From: Micavibrio sp. | Lineage (GTDB): Bacteria > Pseudomonadota > Alphaproteobacteria > Micavibrionales > Micavibrionaceae | DNA: 35,307 nt | Assembly: GCA_002695035.1 (NCBI GenBank) | Contig: NZNU01000076.1 | Location: 1 to 35,307, forward strand | Reading direction: 5' to 3' | In this document: piece after piece, positions 25,365 to 34,420 of the stretch | How the letters are laid out: each line of letters begins with the position of its first letter | Numbering within the stretch: position 1 is the stretch's first letter | Position numbers and translations under genes: made by a program | The notes under the pieces: generated by a model | Seen by the model: only the letters and a program-made list of their open reading frames with translations | Databases searched by the model: none | What the model was told of the DNA's origin: nothing

Positions 25365-27804
25365 AAGTATTGAGAATTTTACCCTTTGGAAAGCTGAGCC
25401 CTATCAGTGCAAGACCGCATATGAGACTTGAAACCATATGTGCAAGACCTACTCCGTAAATAAATGGCGTAAAGAGCAGGGCGGCTCCCAGTGGAATAAG
25501 GAAAAAGCGCAAGCTCCGGCCCGACTCGGCGAGTGCCGTGATAACGACTGTAACGGCAATTGCACCGATAAGATGGTCAGCATCGGCCATGCCCCCGGAT
25601 GCATCAAGGGTCAGTCTGGTAAACATCAGCCAAATACCTATGGCTATACAGAGCAGGAGTGACCATGGTAATGTAATACCGCCGGTAAGCATTTCTTTTA
25701 CAATAGCGAATGGCGGCTGGGCAAAATTGTCTTCCTCGTTTTCCCATTGACCTTCATCAGTATCTCCTGTGAAAAATATTTTTATCAAAGGACGACCCTT
25801 TTTCTTGCGCCGCCATAAAAAGGCGGATGTCGCAACCAGCTCATCCAGGGAATAAGGAATCTGGATAAGCATCGCAGCCGCGGCGATCAGGCAAAGCGTA
25901 CACCACGTGCCAAGCATTATAGGCTGTATAATAATGAAGAAAATTGAAACCGCTCCAAGGGGTACAATCATTATACCAAAAAGCATGACCAGCCAGGGCA
26001 TGGTGCGCCAACGGCGTGAAGATCCGATCAAACCGGTGAGAATTTCAAGCGCGTAAGTCATTGCGCCCAATCCTGCATCTGGAACTGGCCATGCCTCGGA
26101 AACGGAAGAGGTTATAATTTCTTCCGTACCGTTTTGCGGGTCGCCTGCTGAGCCTGTAAAAAACGGCTCCCAGACGCCCTCAATATGACCGAGCTGGTAG
26201 GCGCATAGATAGCGTGAGATAAAAAATCCGATAAACGCCAAGATAATGATCGGGAGTCTTTGGAACCAGCTGGACGGACAGAATTGCCAGCCGGGCGGAA
26301 TAGTTGGCCCTGTCTGCGCAGCAACGGGAGAGATGCCCGGGAAGGGACGGACCAGCACTGAAAAACCTATAATAAGCATACCAATTATGGTTCCGTTAAG
26401 ATAGGCTGCAGCCGTAGGCGCCCAAAAAACAAGGGGGGCGCCCAAAACCCAAATACCGATAAGGCCGCACGCCCATCGGGCCATACCGAACTTTCTGGAC
26501 AGTGAAAGGAAAGCAAAAACCAGAAGGGCGCAGCCTGAAATTACGTCACTCCAGATCATGCCCATGGATTCATAAGAGAGAATAAAAGGAGAGCTTATGA
26601 GCCAAAGCGCAAGCCCCAAATTCATGAAATGTGCCCAAATGCTGCCAGCGTGCTCTTTTGCTGCTTGTGTCTGGTGTTTTTGACGAATCTCATCAGGATT
26701 TACGTGTTTTTCCTCGGCTCCTATAACCCAGTCAGGAGCAGTGATACCATTGGCTTTATACCAGCTGGCAGGATCTTTTTTTAAATTCCCGATAAGCGTT
26801 TCCAGACCCTTATGAATATCGTGCTCAGGGACCCATCCTAATTGATCCTTAGCGCGGGATATGTCCAGGTCATAGTGGTCGGAGGCCAGATCAATCATAA
26901 ACGACCTTATAAAAGGTTTTTCCCCTTTATCAATGTCGTCAGGGATGACCGGCTCCATTTTTTCTTCAATAGAAGCCCCCATTTTGGCTGCAAATTCTGG
27001 TAAAGACAATGTATTCCATTCGTGTTGACCGTATATCAAATCACCTATACGGTTTTGCAAAGCCTGATATCCAAGTACTGCTTCTTCCCCGGCGAGAATA
27101 ATATTTTCATGAGGCAGGTCATTTCTTTTTTCAATAACTTTTAGAAACAAATCAAGCATATCGTCCTGATGAATAAAAGCCTGACCGGCGCTTAAATCTC
27201 CGGCATAGAGATGACTTTTAAAATCTTTCTCATAGATCCGAGCTATTTGTTCAGCCAGTGTAGGCACAGCTGTGTGTTCATTATAAAGCCCGGCAAGGCG
27301 TAATATGGTGTATGGGATATTCCCATGTGTTTCAATTAGGGCTTTTTCAGCATTTGCTTTGGATTCCGGATATGCCCATCCCGGCTGGATGGGGGTCTTT
27401 TCGGTAATCTTTTGTCCGGGCACGCCTGCTTTGTGTACCAGCATTGTCCCTGAATAAATGAAGCGCTCCACATTGAAAGTCTGAAGCGCTTTTAAAAGAT
27501 GTTTTGTACCTTCAACATTAACGGTCTGATAGAGCGGTGACTCTTCACCGCTGAAATCGAAATAGGCAGCCAGGTGAATAACAGCGGCGATATCCGTGCC
27601 GAATTTTTCCCGAATTTTATGTAACTGTAAATCAACAGAGTCCTGAGAAGTTAGATCGCATTTATAATTTTCATCTGCGATATCCGAGGCAACCACGTCA
27701 AGTCCCAGTATTGTAAATCTGTCTTTCAGACAGTGGGATAATGAAGTTCCGATATTGCCGGAAGCGCCGGTAATAAGTATTACAGGTTTTTCATTCTCAA
27801 CCAT
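25336..27804 (-). CDS. Fusion: NAD-dependent epimerase + SPW repeat + VKOR-like + SPW repeat
   Basis: 822 residues from ATG 27804 (SD GGGGGA, complement of 27809-27814). Numbering from an upstream in-frame ATG (27843, +13): residues 21-350 are an extended SDR epimerase (ITGASGNIG for NAD, catalytic YPESK at 158-162); 405-505 a membrane SPW repeat (LWLISSPFIL, GAPLVFW); 525-680 a vitamin-K-epoxide-reductase-like bundle with WPVPDAGLGAMTYALE and a WCTLC redox CXXC at 648-651; 735-822 a second SPW-like unit. The VKOR loop Cys pair found in canonical enzymes is absent between residues 548 and 647. A perfect EcfG promoter lies upstream, and its -10 covers the 27843 ATG, excluding that start. It is coupled to the CaCA exchanger. 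Function unknown; the membrane redox role is inference. Confidence 0.82.
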   Translation of the reverse strand: MVENEKPVILITGASGNIGTSLSHCLKDRFTILGLDVVASDIADENYKCDLTSQDSVDLQLHKIREKFGTDIAAVIHLAAYFDFSGEESPLYQTVNVEGTKHLLKALQTFNVERFIYSGTMLVHKAGVPGQKITEKTPIQPGWAYPESKANAEKALIETHGNIPYTILRLAGLYNEHTAVPTLAEQIARIYEKDFKSHLYAGDLSAGQAFIHQDDMLDLFLKVIEKRNDLPHENIILAGEEAVLGYQALQNRIGDLIYGQHEWNTLSLPEFAAKMGASIEEKMEPVIPDDIDKGEKPFIRSFMIDLASDHYDLDISRAKDQLGWVPEHDIHKGLETLIGNLKKDPASWYKANGITAPDWVIGAEEKHVNPDEIRQKHQTQAAKEHAGSIWAHFMNLGLALWLISSPFILSYESMGMIWSDVISGCALLVFAFLSLSRKFGMARWACGLIGIWVLGAPLVFWAPTAAAYLNGTIIGMLIIGFSVLVRPFPGISPVAAQTGPTIPPGWQFCPSSWFQRLPIIILAFIGFFISRYLCAYQLGHIEGVWEPFFTGSAGDPQNGTEEIITSSVSEAWPVPDAGLGAMTYALEILTGLIGSSRRWRTMPWLVMLFGIMIVPLGAVSIFFIIIQPIMLGTWCTLCLIAAAAMLIQIPYSLDELVATSAFLWRRKKKGRPLIKIFFTGDTDEGQWENEEDNFAQPPFAIVKEMLTGGITLPWSLLLCIAIGIWLMFTRLTLDASGGMADADHLIGAIAVTVVITALAESGRSLRFFLIPLGAALLFTPFIYGVGLAHMVSSLICGLALIGLSFPKGKILNTYGEWDKCIV

Positions 27805-27841
27805 AAATTCCCCCATAGTGTTACGGATGTAAATAGACCCC

Positions 27842-27866
27842 AACGGATATGTTTGGTTTTAGTTCC
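27842..27866 (-). promoter_or_regulatory. EcfG (general stress sigma factor) promoter for the fusion gene
   Basis: The minus strand reads GGAAC (complement of 27862-27866), 16 nt, then CGTT (complement of 27842-27845). This is an exact match to the GGAAC-N16/17-CGTT consensus of the alphaproteobacterial general-stress sigma factor EcfG. The predicted transcript starts near 27835, about 30 nt before the chosen start codon. Confidence 0.72.
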
Positions 27867-27878
27867 TTAAGAAATATT

Positions 27879-27904
27879 GGAACTTTCAGCGGTCCCGAGC
27901 CATT
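27879..27904 (+). promoter_or_regulatory. Possible weak EcfG-type promoter for the baeRF3-like gene
   Basis: GGAAC at 27879-27883, 17 nt, then CATT at 27901-27904: one mismatch to CGTT. It points at the baeRF3-like gene, 52 bp ahead, and lies beside the perfect divergent EcfG site. Confidence 0.4.
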
Positions 27905-27956
27905 TTTTTAATGAAAAGAATATGACTAAAAACAGACAAGAGACCAAGAGGATACC

Positions 27957-29117
27957 ATGAAAACGCTTACAGATATTACACAACAAACTTTGATTGACCT
28001 GACAGACAAAGAACATGACGCATGTATTTCTCTTTATATGCCAATGGTAGAGGCGGGGCCGGAAACCCGTCAAAATACTATTCGTTTTAAAACGCTTTAC
28101 CAAAATGCTGAGCAGAAAATGGAAAAATACGGCATGGATCAGGAAACAATTTCCGAATTTATTGCACCGCTCGAAAAACTGGAAAATGATACTGCGTTTT
28201 GGGAAGACAGAAGTCCCGGGCTCGCGGTTTTTTTATGTCCGCATGACATTTGTGTATATAAATCGGAAATGCCTTTCGAAGAAGAAGCCGTAGTCGACAA
28301 AAACTTTTATATTCGTCCTCTACTTACAGAGCTTGACCAGAACAAAACATTTACCGTTTTGCTTATAAATCCTGATGAACCGCGTTTGATGAAATGCAAT
28401 AACACAGCTTGCAAAAACTCACGCAGCTTTCCCGGTTATTTAGAATCCATGGAAAAATTCTTGAGTCACCACGATTTTGAAGAGAGTCTGCAACACAATA
28501 CCAGTCGCGAGGCGCCGCATTTTCACGGTCAAGGAACTGCTGGTGACAAAGATCAAGAAAACCAATATATGTTGGAATATTACAAGCAGTTAAAAAACTG
28601 GCTGCACGACAATGGTTATATAAATGATACAAATACTTTGTGGCTGATCGGCGATGATCGTAGCACAGGCATATTTACAAAAATTAGTGAAAGCCTGTCA
28701 GGTAAAACGCCTGTTCTACTGCAAAAAAATGTTTCCGGTGAAGATGATGACAAAATTCATGAAGCCATTCAGCAACATGTTACAAAATTTTCTTACGAAG
28801 CTGATCAGGAAGAATTAGAGACTTTCCAAAATCAGGCGAATGACGATGAGATTTCAACATTGCAGGAAACAAAAGATATCGTCACCGCCGCACATGATAA
28901 GCGTATCTCGAAATTATTTGTGCCTTCAAACAGCAAGAAAATTTGGGGCACGTTTAAAGCCGAAAGTCACGAAACTATTGTAAGGGATGACGCCACTAAG
29001 GAAGTTGGCGAAGAGCTTTACAATCTTGCCGCGATCAAAACATTACAAAACGGTGGAAGTGTCGTGACAAACGATAATATTCCCGAAGATAAAACTCTGG
29101 CTGTTTGCCACTGGTAA
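27957..29117 (+). CDS. baeRF3-like protein (bacterial eRF1-related family)
   Basis: 386 residues, soluble. The layout matches the bacterial archaeo-eukaryotic-release-factor-like (baeRF) group, subgroup 3/7: an N-terminal domain with CISLYMPMVEAGPETRQNTIRFK and FWEDRSPGLAVFLCP, a middle RNase-H-like domain starting FYIRPLLTELDQNKTFTVLLIN, and a C-terminal L7Ae-like domain ending EELYNLAAIKTLQNGGSVV. Comparative genomics has suggested that baeRFs act at the ribosome under stress or hibernation; this is not proven biochemically for this group. There is no GGQ release motif. A good SD (AGAGGA) precedes ATG 27957. The Rho_N mini-gene follows 27 bp later on the same strand, probably one operon. 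Confidence 0.78.
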   Translation: MKTLTDITQQTLIDLTDKEHDACISLYMPMVEAGPETRQNTIRFKTLYQNAEQKMEKYGMDQETISEFIAPLEKLENDTAFWEDRSPGLAVFLCPHDICVYKSEMPFEEEAVVDKNFYIRPLLTELDQNKTFTVLLINPDEPRLMKCNNTACKNSRSFPGYLESMEKFLSHHDFEESLQHNTSREAPHFHGQGTAGDKDQENQYMLEYYKQLKNWLHDNGYINDTNTLWLIGDDRSTGIFTKISESLSGKTPVLLQKNVSGEDDDKIHEAIQQHVTKFSYEADQEELETFQNQANDDEISTLQETKDIVTAAHDKRISKLFVPSNSKKIWGTFKAESHETIVRDDATKEVGEELYNLAAIKTLQNGGSVVTNDNIPEDKTLAVCHW

Positions 29118-29144
29118 TTTAAAAATTCCGAAAGGAGAACGAAA

Positions 29145-29408
29145 ATGGCTAAAAATCATGGAAACCAGATTAGAAATGATGAAGTCTACGAAGAGCTAAG
29201 GGATCAGGGCGCAAGCAAGGAAAAAGCAGCCCGTATCGCAAACGCTCAGGCCAATCCCAGTCAAAACCCTTCGAAAAAAGGCGGGGAAAGCTCACCTTAT
29301 GAGGAGTGGACTAAAGACGAGCTTTATAAGCGTGCGCAAGAAATTGATATCGAGGGGCGTTCGGATATGGACAAAGGCGAATTAATTAAAGCGCTAAGAA
29401 ACCATTAG
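29145..29408 (+). CDS. Small Rho_N-domain protein (DUF7218-like)
   Basis: 87 residues. The N-terminal half (MAKNHGNQIRNDEVYEELRDQG followed by SKEKAARIANAQAN) matches small stress-associated proteins that start GNQIKDDE.Y..LR..G.SKEKAARIAN. The C-terminal half, EEWTKDELYKRAQEIDIEGRSDMDKGELIKALR, is the helical SAP/Rho N-terminal fold, which binds nucleic acid in Rho. A linker rich in Asn, Pro, Ser and Lys joins them. An AAAGGAG SD precedes the ATG. It is probably co-transcribed with the baeRF3-like gene. Its stop overlaps the convergent CPA2 gene by 4 bp. Confidence 0.8.
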   Translation: MAKNHGNQIRNDEVYEELRDQGASKEKAARIANAQANPSQNPSKKGGESSPYEEWTKDELYKRAQEIDIEGRSDMDKGELIKALRNH

Positions 29409-31111
29409 TTTTTTGCAGGCTCTACCGTATTTGTTTTGCGGTAGGGTCTGCAATATTCAAGTGTCTTTTCTGAAAGTATGTCTCCAAGGATGACATTTTC
29501 AGCAACAGATTCCAGGTTCTCCAAGGCATTAAACTCTTTCATAATCTCTTGATCATGGGCACGCGCAATAATTGGAATTTCTGCATCGAATTTGCGTATG
29601 AGTTTAACCAAATTTTTGGTGGCTAAAGCTTCATCCAAAGTAATTACAACCGCCAAAGCTGTGCTTAAACTTGCGGCTTCCAGTGTCGCTTGTTTTGTTG
29701 TGTCACCATAATATACCGGGCAGGATTTAGCGCGGGCCTTGTTAACTCTTTCAATGTTTTTATCAAATCCAATGCTTTTGAAACCCTCACGACTTAAATT
29801 TTCACTAATCAGGTTTCCAATGCGCCCGTATCCGAATATGACTATATGACCCTCAACTTTTTTGGCGTTATCGGCATGATAATCTTTCCCGTCATGGCCA
29901 CGATGTTCAATAAATTTACCTGCTTTCCGGGCAAAAGGCGCAATGACCGGTGTCACCATCATGGTCATACCTATAACGATAAGCATAAACTGGCCGACGC
30001 TTTCCTGCATTAATCCTGCCGTCAAAGCGCCGCCTACGACCAAAAGTCCAAATTCACCGGCTTGTGAAAGTAATATTGCTGTCTCCGCAGAAACACTTGT
30101 GGTCTGCTTCCATAATTTACACAAGGCAAAAACGATACAGGCTTTGATGGACATAAGGCCCAAAACAGACGCAAAAAGCCAGAAAGGTTTCTCGGCAATA
30201 AACTGCAAATTAATGCTCATGCCAAAAGATAAGAAGAAGATACCCAGCAACATGCTTTTGAAGGGCACCACTAAAGATGAGATTTCATGGCGATATTCGG
30301 TATCGGCCAGTAAAAGCCCCGCTATAAAAGCGCCCAAGCCCATGGACAGGCCCGCATAAGATGCAATAGAAGCACTTACCACTATTGTAAGAAGGCTGAT
30401 TGCCATGAAAACTTCTGCGCCGCCATGTTTGTTTGTAAATACGAATAAAGGTCTTAGTATAATTTTTCCGATGACATAGATTGCAACGACTGTAACCACC
30501 ATTTTTAAAACGGATAAGAAAATATAGGTGGAAATATCTCCTTCTATTGTCGTGCTTAAGATTGTCAAAAGAAGCAGGATCGGTATAACGGCCAAATCCT
30601 GCAAGAGAAGAATGCTGAAGCTCGAGCGCCCAACGTCAGAACCAAATAATTTCTGTTGATGCAACCACTGTGTCACTATCGCAGTTGAGGATAACGCAAG
30701 CCCCAGCCCTAACAAGAGAGCCACTTGGCCCGCATTTCCCCATAGAAAAGCAATACCGCCGATAACAATTGCCGTAATAATAACTTGCAACCCACCAAGG
30801 CCAAAGACCATCCCTCGCATTTGCCAAAGCCTTCGCGGCGATATTTCCAACCCGATAACAAAAAGCAGTAAAACTATACCCAGCTCGGCCAGAATTTTCA
30901 CATTTTCTGTATTATCCAGGCTTAAAATATTCAATGCAGGAAAACTTCCTGTCAGTGACCCGACGGCGTACGGACCAAGCGCTATGCCTGCCAGAAGATA
31001 ACCAAGTGAGACTGGTATTTTAAAGAAGCGCAGAACCGGAATGACAAGCGCGGATAATGCCAGGTAAAACCCAGCATCCCAAAACACCCCTGTCAAAACC
31101 GTTTCTTTCAT
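29405..31111 (-). CDS. CPA2-family cation:proton antiporter with RCK domain (KefB/YbaL type)
   Basis: 568 residues. Residues 1-390 form about 12-13 membrane helices of the Na+/H+ exchanger fold (LGYLLAGIALGPYAVG, FVIGLEISPRRLWQMRG, LALSSTAIVTQWL, LLSQAGEFGLLVVGGAL). Residues 425-545 form a TrkA-N/RCK domain with VIFGYGRIGNLISENL (G-x-G-x2-G nucleotide motif), FDKNIERVNKA and VVITLDEALATKNLVKLIRKF. Such proteins exchange K+ or Na+ for H+ under nucleotide or glutathione-adduct control. No KefF/KefG ancillary oxidoreductase gene is adjacent. Its end overlaps the convergent Rho_N gene by 4 bp. Confidence 0.9.
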   Translation of the reverse strand: MKETVLTGVFWDAGFYLALSALVIPVLRFFKIPVSLGYLLAGIALGPYAVGSLTGSFPALNILSLDNTENVKILAELGIVLLLFVIGLEISPRRLWQMRGMVFGLGGLQVIITAIVIGGIAFLWGNAGQVALLLGLGLALSSTAIVTQWLHQQKLFGSDVGRSSFSILLLQDLAVIPILLLLTILSTTIEGDISTYIFLSVLKMVVTVVAIYVIGKIILRPLFVFTNKHGGAEVFMAISLLTIVVSASIASYAGLSMGLGAFIAGLLLADTEYRHEISSLVVPFKSMLLGIFFLSFGMSINLQFIAEKPFWLFASVLGLMSIKACIVFALCKLWKQTTSVSAETAILLSQAGEFGLLVVGGALTAGLMQESVGQFMLIVIGMTMMVTPVIAPFARKAGKFIEHRGHDGKDYHADNAKKVEGHIVIFGYGRIGNLISENLSREGFKSIGFDKNIERVNKARAKSCPVYYGDTTKQATLEAASLSTALAVVITLDEALATKNLVKLIRKFDAEIPIIARAHDQEIMKEFNALENLESVAENVILGDILSEKTLEYCRPYRKTNTVEPAKN

Positions 31112-31199
31112 GAAAGTGACGTTACAGCAATTTTAAAAGATTGGCTATAACTCCGGCGTCCCATCTCATGAATTTTTATAAGAATTTGCCCAAAAGTGC

Positions 31200-34100
31200 T
31201 TAGTCTGTTTTCCGCGAGAGAAGCTTTTGCGTCATTCTGTTCATATCGTCAAAAACCACAAGTAACACAGGAAGGAAGAAAATCAGGAATGAGCTTGCGA
31301 AAATGAGTCCAAAAGCAAGAGACACAGCCATAGGAATTATAAACTGCGCTTGTAGACTTGTTTCCAGCAATATCGGTAAAAGCCCCAGACTTGTGGTCAG
31401 TGTCGTAAGTAGGATAGGTCGGAACCTTCGTTGCAATGATTGCAAGGCTGCGTCATATACGGTTATATCCGGATTTTCTTTTTGGAGGCCGTTGTAATAA
31501 TCAACCAGAACGACAGAGTCGTTAATCACAACCCCTGTCAGTGCAACCATACCGAAAAGCGAGATGAAAGAAAGATTGAATCCCATCAAGGCATGGCCGT
31601 AAATTGCGCCCGCAATACCCAGAGGCACAATCAGCATAATAATGAAAGGTTTTGCATAGCTACGCAGCTGCGACGTAAGCATTACAAAGATAGCCAGGAG
31701 CGCAATCAGCATATTTTTTCCAAGTGTTGCAAGGTCGTTGCGCTGGTCTTCATTTTGACCGCCCAACTGGAGACTTAGACCGGGATAGCGCTCCTGAAGC
31801 TTTGCATATTGGTTCTGCATAATTTGTGTAATGGCTTCGTCCGCAGTAATGACCGTATTATCTGTATCAGCCGTGACAGATACGACCTGACGTCCGTCTA
31901 CACGTTTTATAATCGATGCGTTATAAGCCTCCTTAATATCAGTCATGACATTAATCGGGGCTTGCTCACCGTTAGGTAATGTCAGGCGGAATTCTTCAAT
32001 TGCAGATAGTGAGCGCCGATCTGATTCAGGGTAGCGCACAACAATTTCCACTTCACTCGTACCACGCTGGACCCTGTCAACGACACGACCGCGTAAGGAG
32101 TCGCGGAGTTGTCGCCCAACGTCGAAAGGGGTCAGCCCCGCGGCAAGTCCCGCTGATGTAAGCTCAAAAATAAACTCTTTTTTACCTGGCTCCAGGCTGT
32201 CGGTAACTTCTGAAAGTCCTGACATTTCAGACATTGACTGCTTTAATTCCTCTGAAGCCTTGTCGAGAATATCACCGTCGCGGTGGGATAACTCTATAGT
32301 GATATCGGCACCCGCATTAATCAACGAACTTTCAAAAGCAATTTTTTTGGCTTGCGGAATTTCACCAAGCTCGGCACGCCATTGCCTTGCTATTTCCTTT
32401 GAGGTTAAGCTGCGCTGGGCGGAGGGTACGAGCTCTATTTGAACTTGGGACAGGTTGCTGGAAAAGCTGCTGCGCTGGGCATCAGCGGGGCCGCCACGAT
32501 TTGCCCCTTGTAATCCTGTGGAAACAGCAATGCTTTCATAGATATCGCCATCGCTATGACCTGACCAGCTTTCCTTATTCAGTTTTGTAAATGTATCGAC
32601 AATTTGTTGTGTGTAATTGTCGGTGATTTCGAAAGGTGTACCTTCCGGCATTTCAAGATTGACCGTAATTTCATCACTTTCGATTTGAGGGAAAAATACA
32701 AACTTCATATTGCCTGACATCATCCAGTAAAAAGCGATGAAGCATACAAATCCGACCAGAAACAGAAATATGTAACGCCCGGCAATACAAATGCGCGCCA
32801 CCGGCAGCACCATTTTTTCGATGAAGCGTTCCAAATTCCTGTCTACGATTTCCCTTATTTTGTGGAGATACCCTCTACTCCACCGCTTGGGACTGGATAA
32901 ATGCGCCGGAAGAATGAAAAACGCCTCAAACAGGGAAACAAGAAGCACGCTGATAACGATTAAAGGTATCGGCCTTAGAATTTGCCCCAGCGTTCCCGTA
33001 CTAAAAATCAAAGGAGCAAAGGCTGCGACTGTTGTGAGTACACCTATTGTTACGGGAGCTTGTATACCCTTAACGCCGACTAGAGCAGGATTTGCGGGTC
33101 TGTCCTTGCGGTCCTGCTCTGTGAAAATACTTTCTCCGGTGACAATCGCATCATCAACGACGATACCAAGGACAACGATCAGGGCAAACAAGGATATCAT
33201 ATTAATGCTGACACCCATCAGAGATGCAAAAAATAGACCGCCCAGAAAGGAAATAGGAATGGCAAAGGCCACCCAAAACGCCAGTTTTAAATCCAGAAAT
33301 AATAACAGCGCGATAAATACAAGGGCAAAACCCATGATGGCATTACGCAGCAACAGATTTATTCTGTCGACAAGGACATCTGTCTGGTTTTTCCAGACAG
33401 CCAGATTTATATTATCCGGTAATTCAATTCCCTCGACATAACGGGTGATTTCCTTTTCCATGTCGATAGTGTCTTGTGAAGAGCTTCTGGTGATATCCAG
33501 AAATATAGCGGGTTTTCCATTATATGTATTGCTGAGGTCAACATCTTCAAAGCCGTCATCAATACTTGCAATATCCCCTAGGCGGAGCAAGCTGCCATCC
33601 GGATTACTTCGTATGACGATGTCGCGGAAATTGCTGCCGTAATAACGTCGTTCCTGAACACGTACAAGAAAGTCACCGGATTCTGTCTGCAGCGTGCCGG
33701 CCGGCAGATCTATGCTATATTGACCGATAATGTCGGCAATTTGTCCGAGATTGAGATTATACTGACGAAGCATGGTTTCAGAAATCTCTATACTGACTTC
33801 CCGGTCACGTGTTCCTGCCAATTCCACCAGAGACACCTTTGGCAAGCCTATAAGCTGGTCTTCAATCGTTTCTGCCCATTCCCTTAAGGACACCCGTTCA
33901 GCATCTCCATAAACAACCAGCGTCAGGACAGCACTTCGTGGCTTAACACGTACAATATTTACCTGCTCAGCGTTTTCAGGAGGAAAATCCTGAAGGGAAT
34001 CAATTTCTGTTTCCACATCATTCAGGACTTCCTCACCGTTCACAAAGTCCTCAATTTCGATGGTTATAATACCAATGCCTTCCTGTGCATTGGATTCAAC

Positions 34101-34400
34101 GCGCTTCACACCCTGAACCCCGATGACCGCTTCTTCAACGCGCCTTGTAATGCCGCTTTCCACATCACCGGGAGTCGCACCCGGATATGGAACAGTTACT
34201 GTGATGATTTTGGGGTCGATCGTCGGAAAAGTCTCTCGCACCATTTGCGTCAGGCTTGCAAGCCCCGCAATCAGGAAAAAGAGCATCAAAATATTGGCAG
34301 CTGCATGATTTCCGTGAAACCATGCCACAAGGCCGCTATTTCGTTTATTATCCGAAGCGGCTTTTTCATCGTCAATTATTTTGTCCTGTTTATCGGACAT
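31200..34400 (-). CDS. RND-family efflux permease
   Basis: 1066 residues, the AcrB/MdtBC size class, with 12 membrane helices and two large periplasmic loops. After a ~25-residue charged leader comes AANILMLFFLIAGLASL (TM1), then the porter domain with PGATPGDVESGITRRVEEAV. TM4 carries the proton-relay Asp pair in VVLGIVVDDAIV (Asp416-Asp417); TM10 has ALTGVVINDSVVLVDYYNG. The inner-membrane trimer drives proton-coupled export of drugs, lipids or other amphiphiles. The upstream membrane-fusion gene ends 20 bp before the start, so they form one operon. Substrate unknown. No outer-membrane TolC-like gene is seen within the window. Confidence 0.95.
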   Translation of the reverse strand: MSDKQDKIIDDEKAASDNKRNSGLVAWFHGNHAAANILMLFFLIAGLASLTQMVRETFPTIDPKIITVTVPYPGATPGDVESGITRRVEEAVIGVQGVKRVESNAQEGIGIITIEIEDFVNGEEVLNDVETEIDSLQDFPPENAEQVNIVRVKPRSAVLTLVVYGDAERVSLREWAETIEDQLIGLPKVSLVELAGTRDREVSIEISETMLRQYNLNLGQIADIIGQYSIDLPAGTLQTESGDFLVRVQERRYYGSNFRDIVIRSNPDGSLLRLGDIASIDDGFEDVDLSNTYNGKPAIFLDITRSSSQDTIDMEKEITRYVEGIELPDNINLAVWKNQTDVLVDRINLLLRNAIMGFALVFIALLLFLDLKLAFWVAFAIPISFLGGLFFASLMGVSINMISLFALIVVLGIVVDDAIVTGESIFTEQDRKDRPANPALVGVKGIQAPVTIGVLTTVAAFAPLIFSTGTLGQILRPIPLIVISVLLVSLFEAFFILPAHLSSPKRWSRGYLHKIREIVDRNLERFIEKMVLPVARICIAGRYIFLFLVGFVCFIAFYWMMSGNMKFVFFPQIESDEITVNLEMPEGTPFEITDNYTQQIVDTFTKLNKESWSGHSDGDIYESIAVSTGLQGANRGGPADAQRSSFSSNLSQVQIELVPSAQRSLTSKEIARQWRAELGEIPQAKKIAFESSLINAGADITIELSHRDGDILDKASEELKQSMSEMSGLSEVTDSLEPGKKEFIFELTSAGLAAGLTPFDVGRQLRDSLRGRVVDRVQRGTSEVEIVVRYPESDRRSLSAIEEFRLTLPNGEQAPINVMTDIKEAYNASIIKRVDGRQVVSVTADTDNTVITADEAITQIMQNQYAKLQERYPGLSLQLGGQNEDQRNDLATLGKNMLIALLAIFVMLTSQLRSYAKPFIIMLIVPLGIAGAIYGHALMGFNLSFISLFGMVALTGVVINDSVVLVDYYNGLQKENPDITVYDAALQSLQRRFRPILLTTLTTSLGLLPILLETSLQAQFIIPMAVSLAFGLIFASSFLIFFLPVLLVVFDDMNRMTQKLLSRKTD

Positions 34401-34420
34401 AGATGCATATGCCTTTTTCG

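Noticed and set aside
32791-33441. 216-codon open frame on the plus strand inside the RND permease gene
   Set aside because: It lies wholly antisense to a clearly real RND gene, has no SD, and its composition (runs of Arg/Thr/Ser) is what the reverse complement of membrane codons gives.
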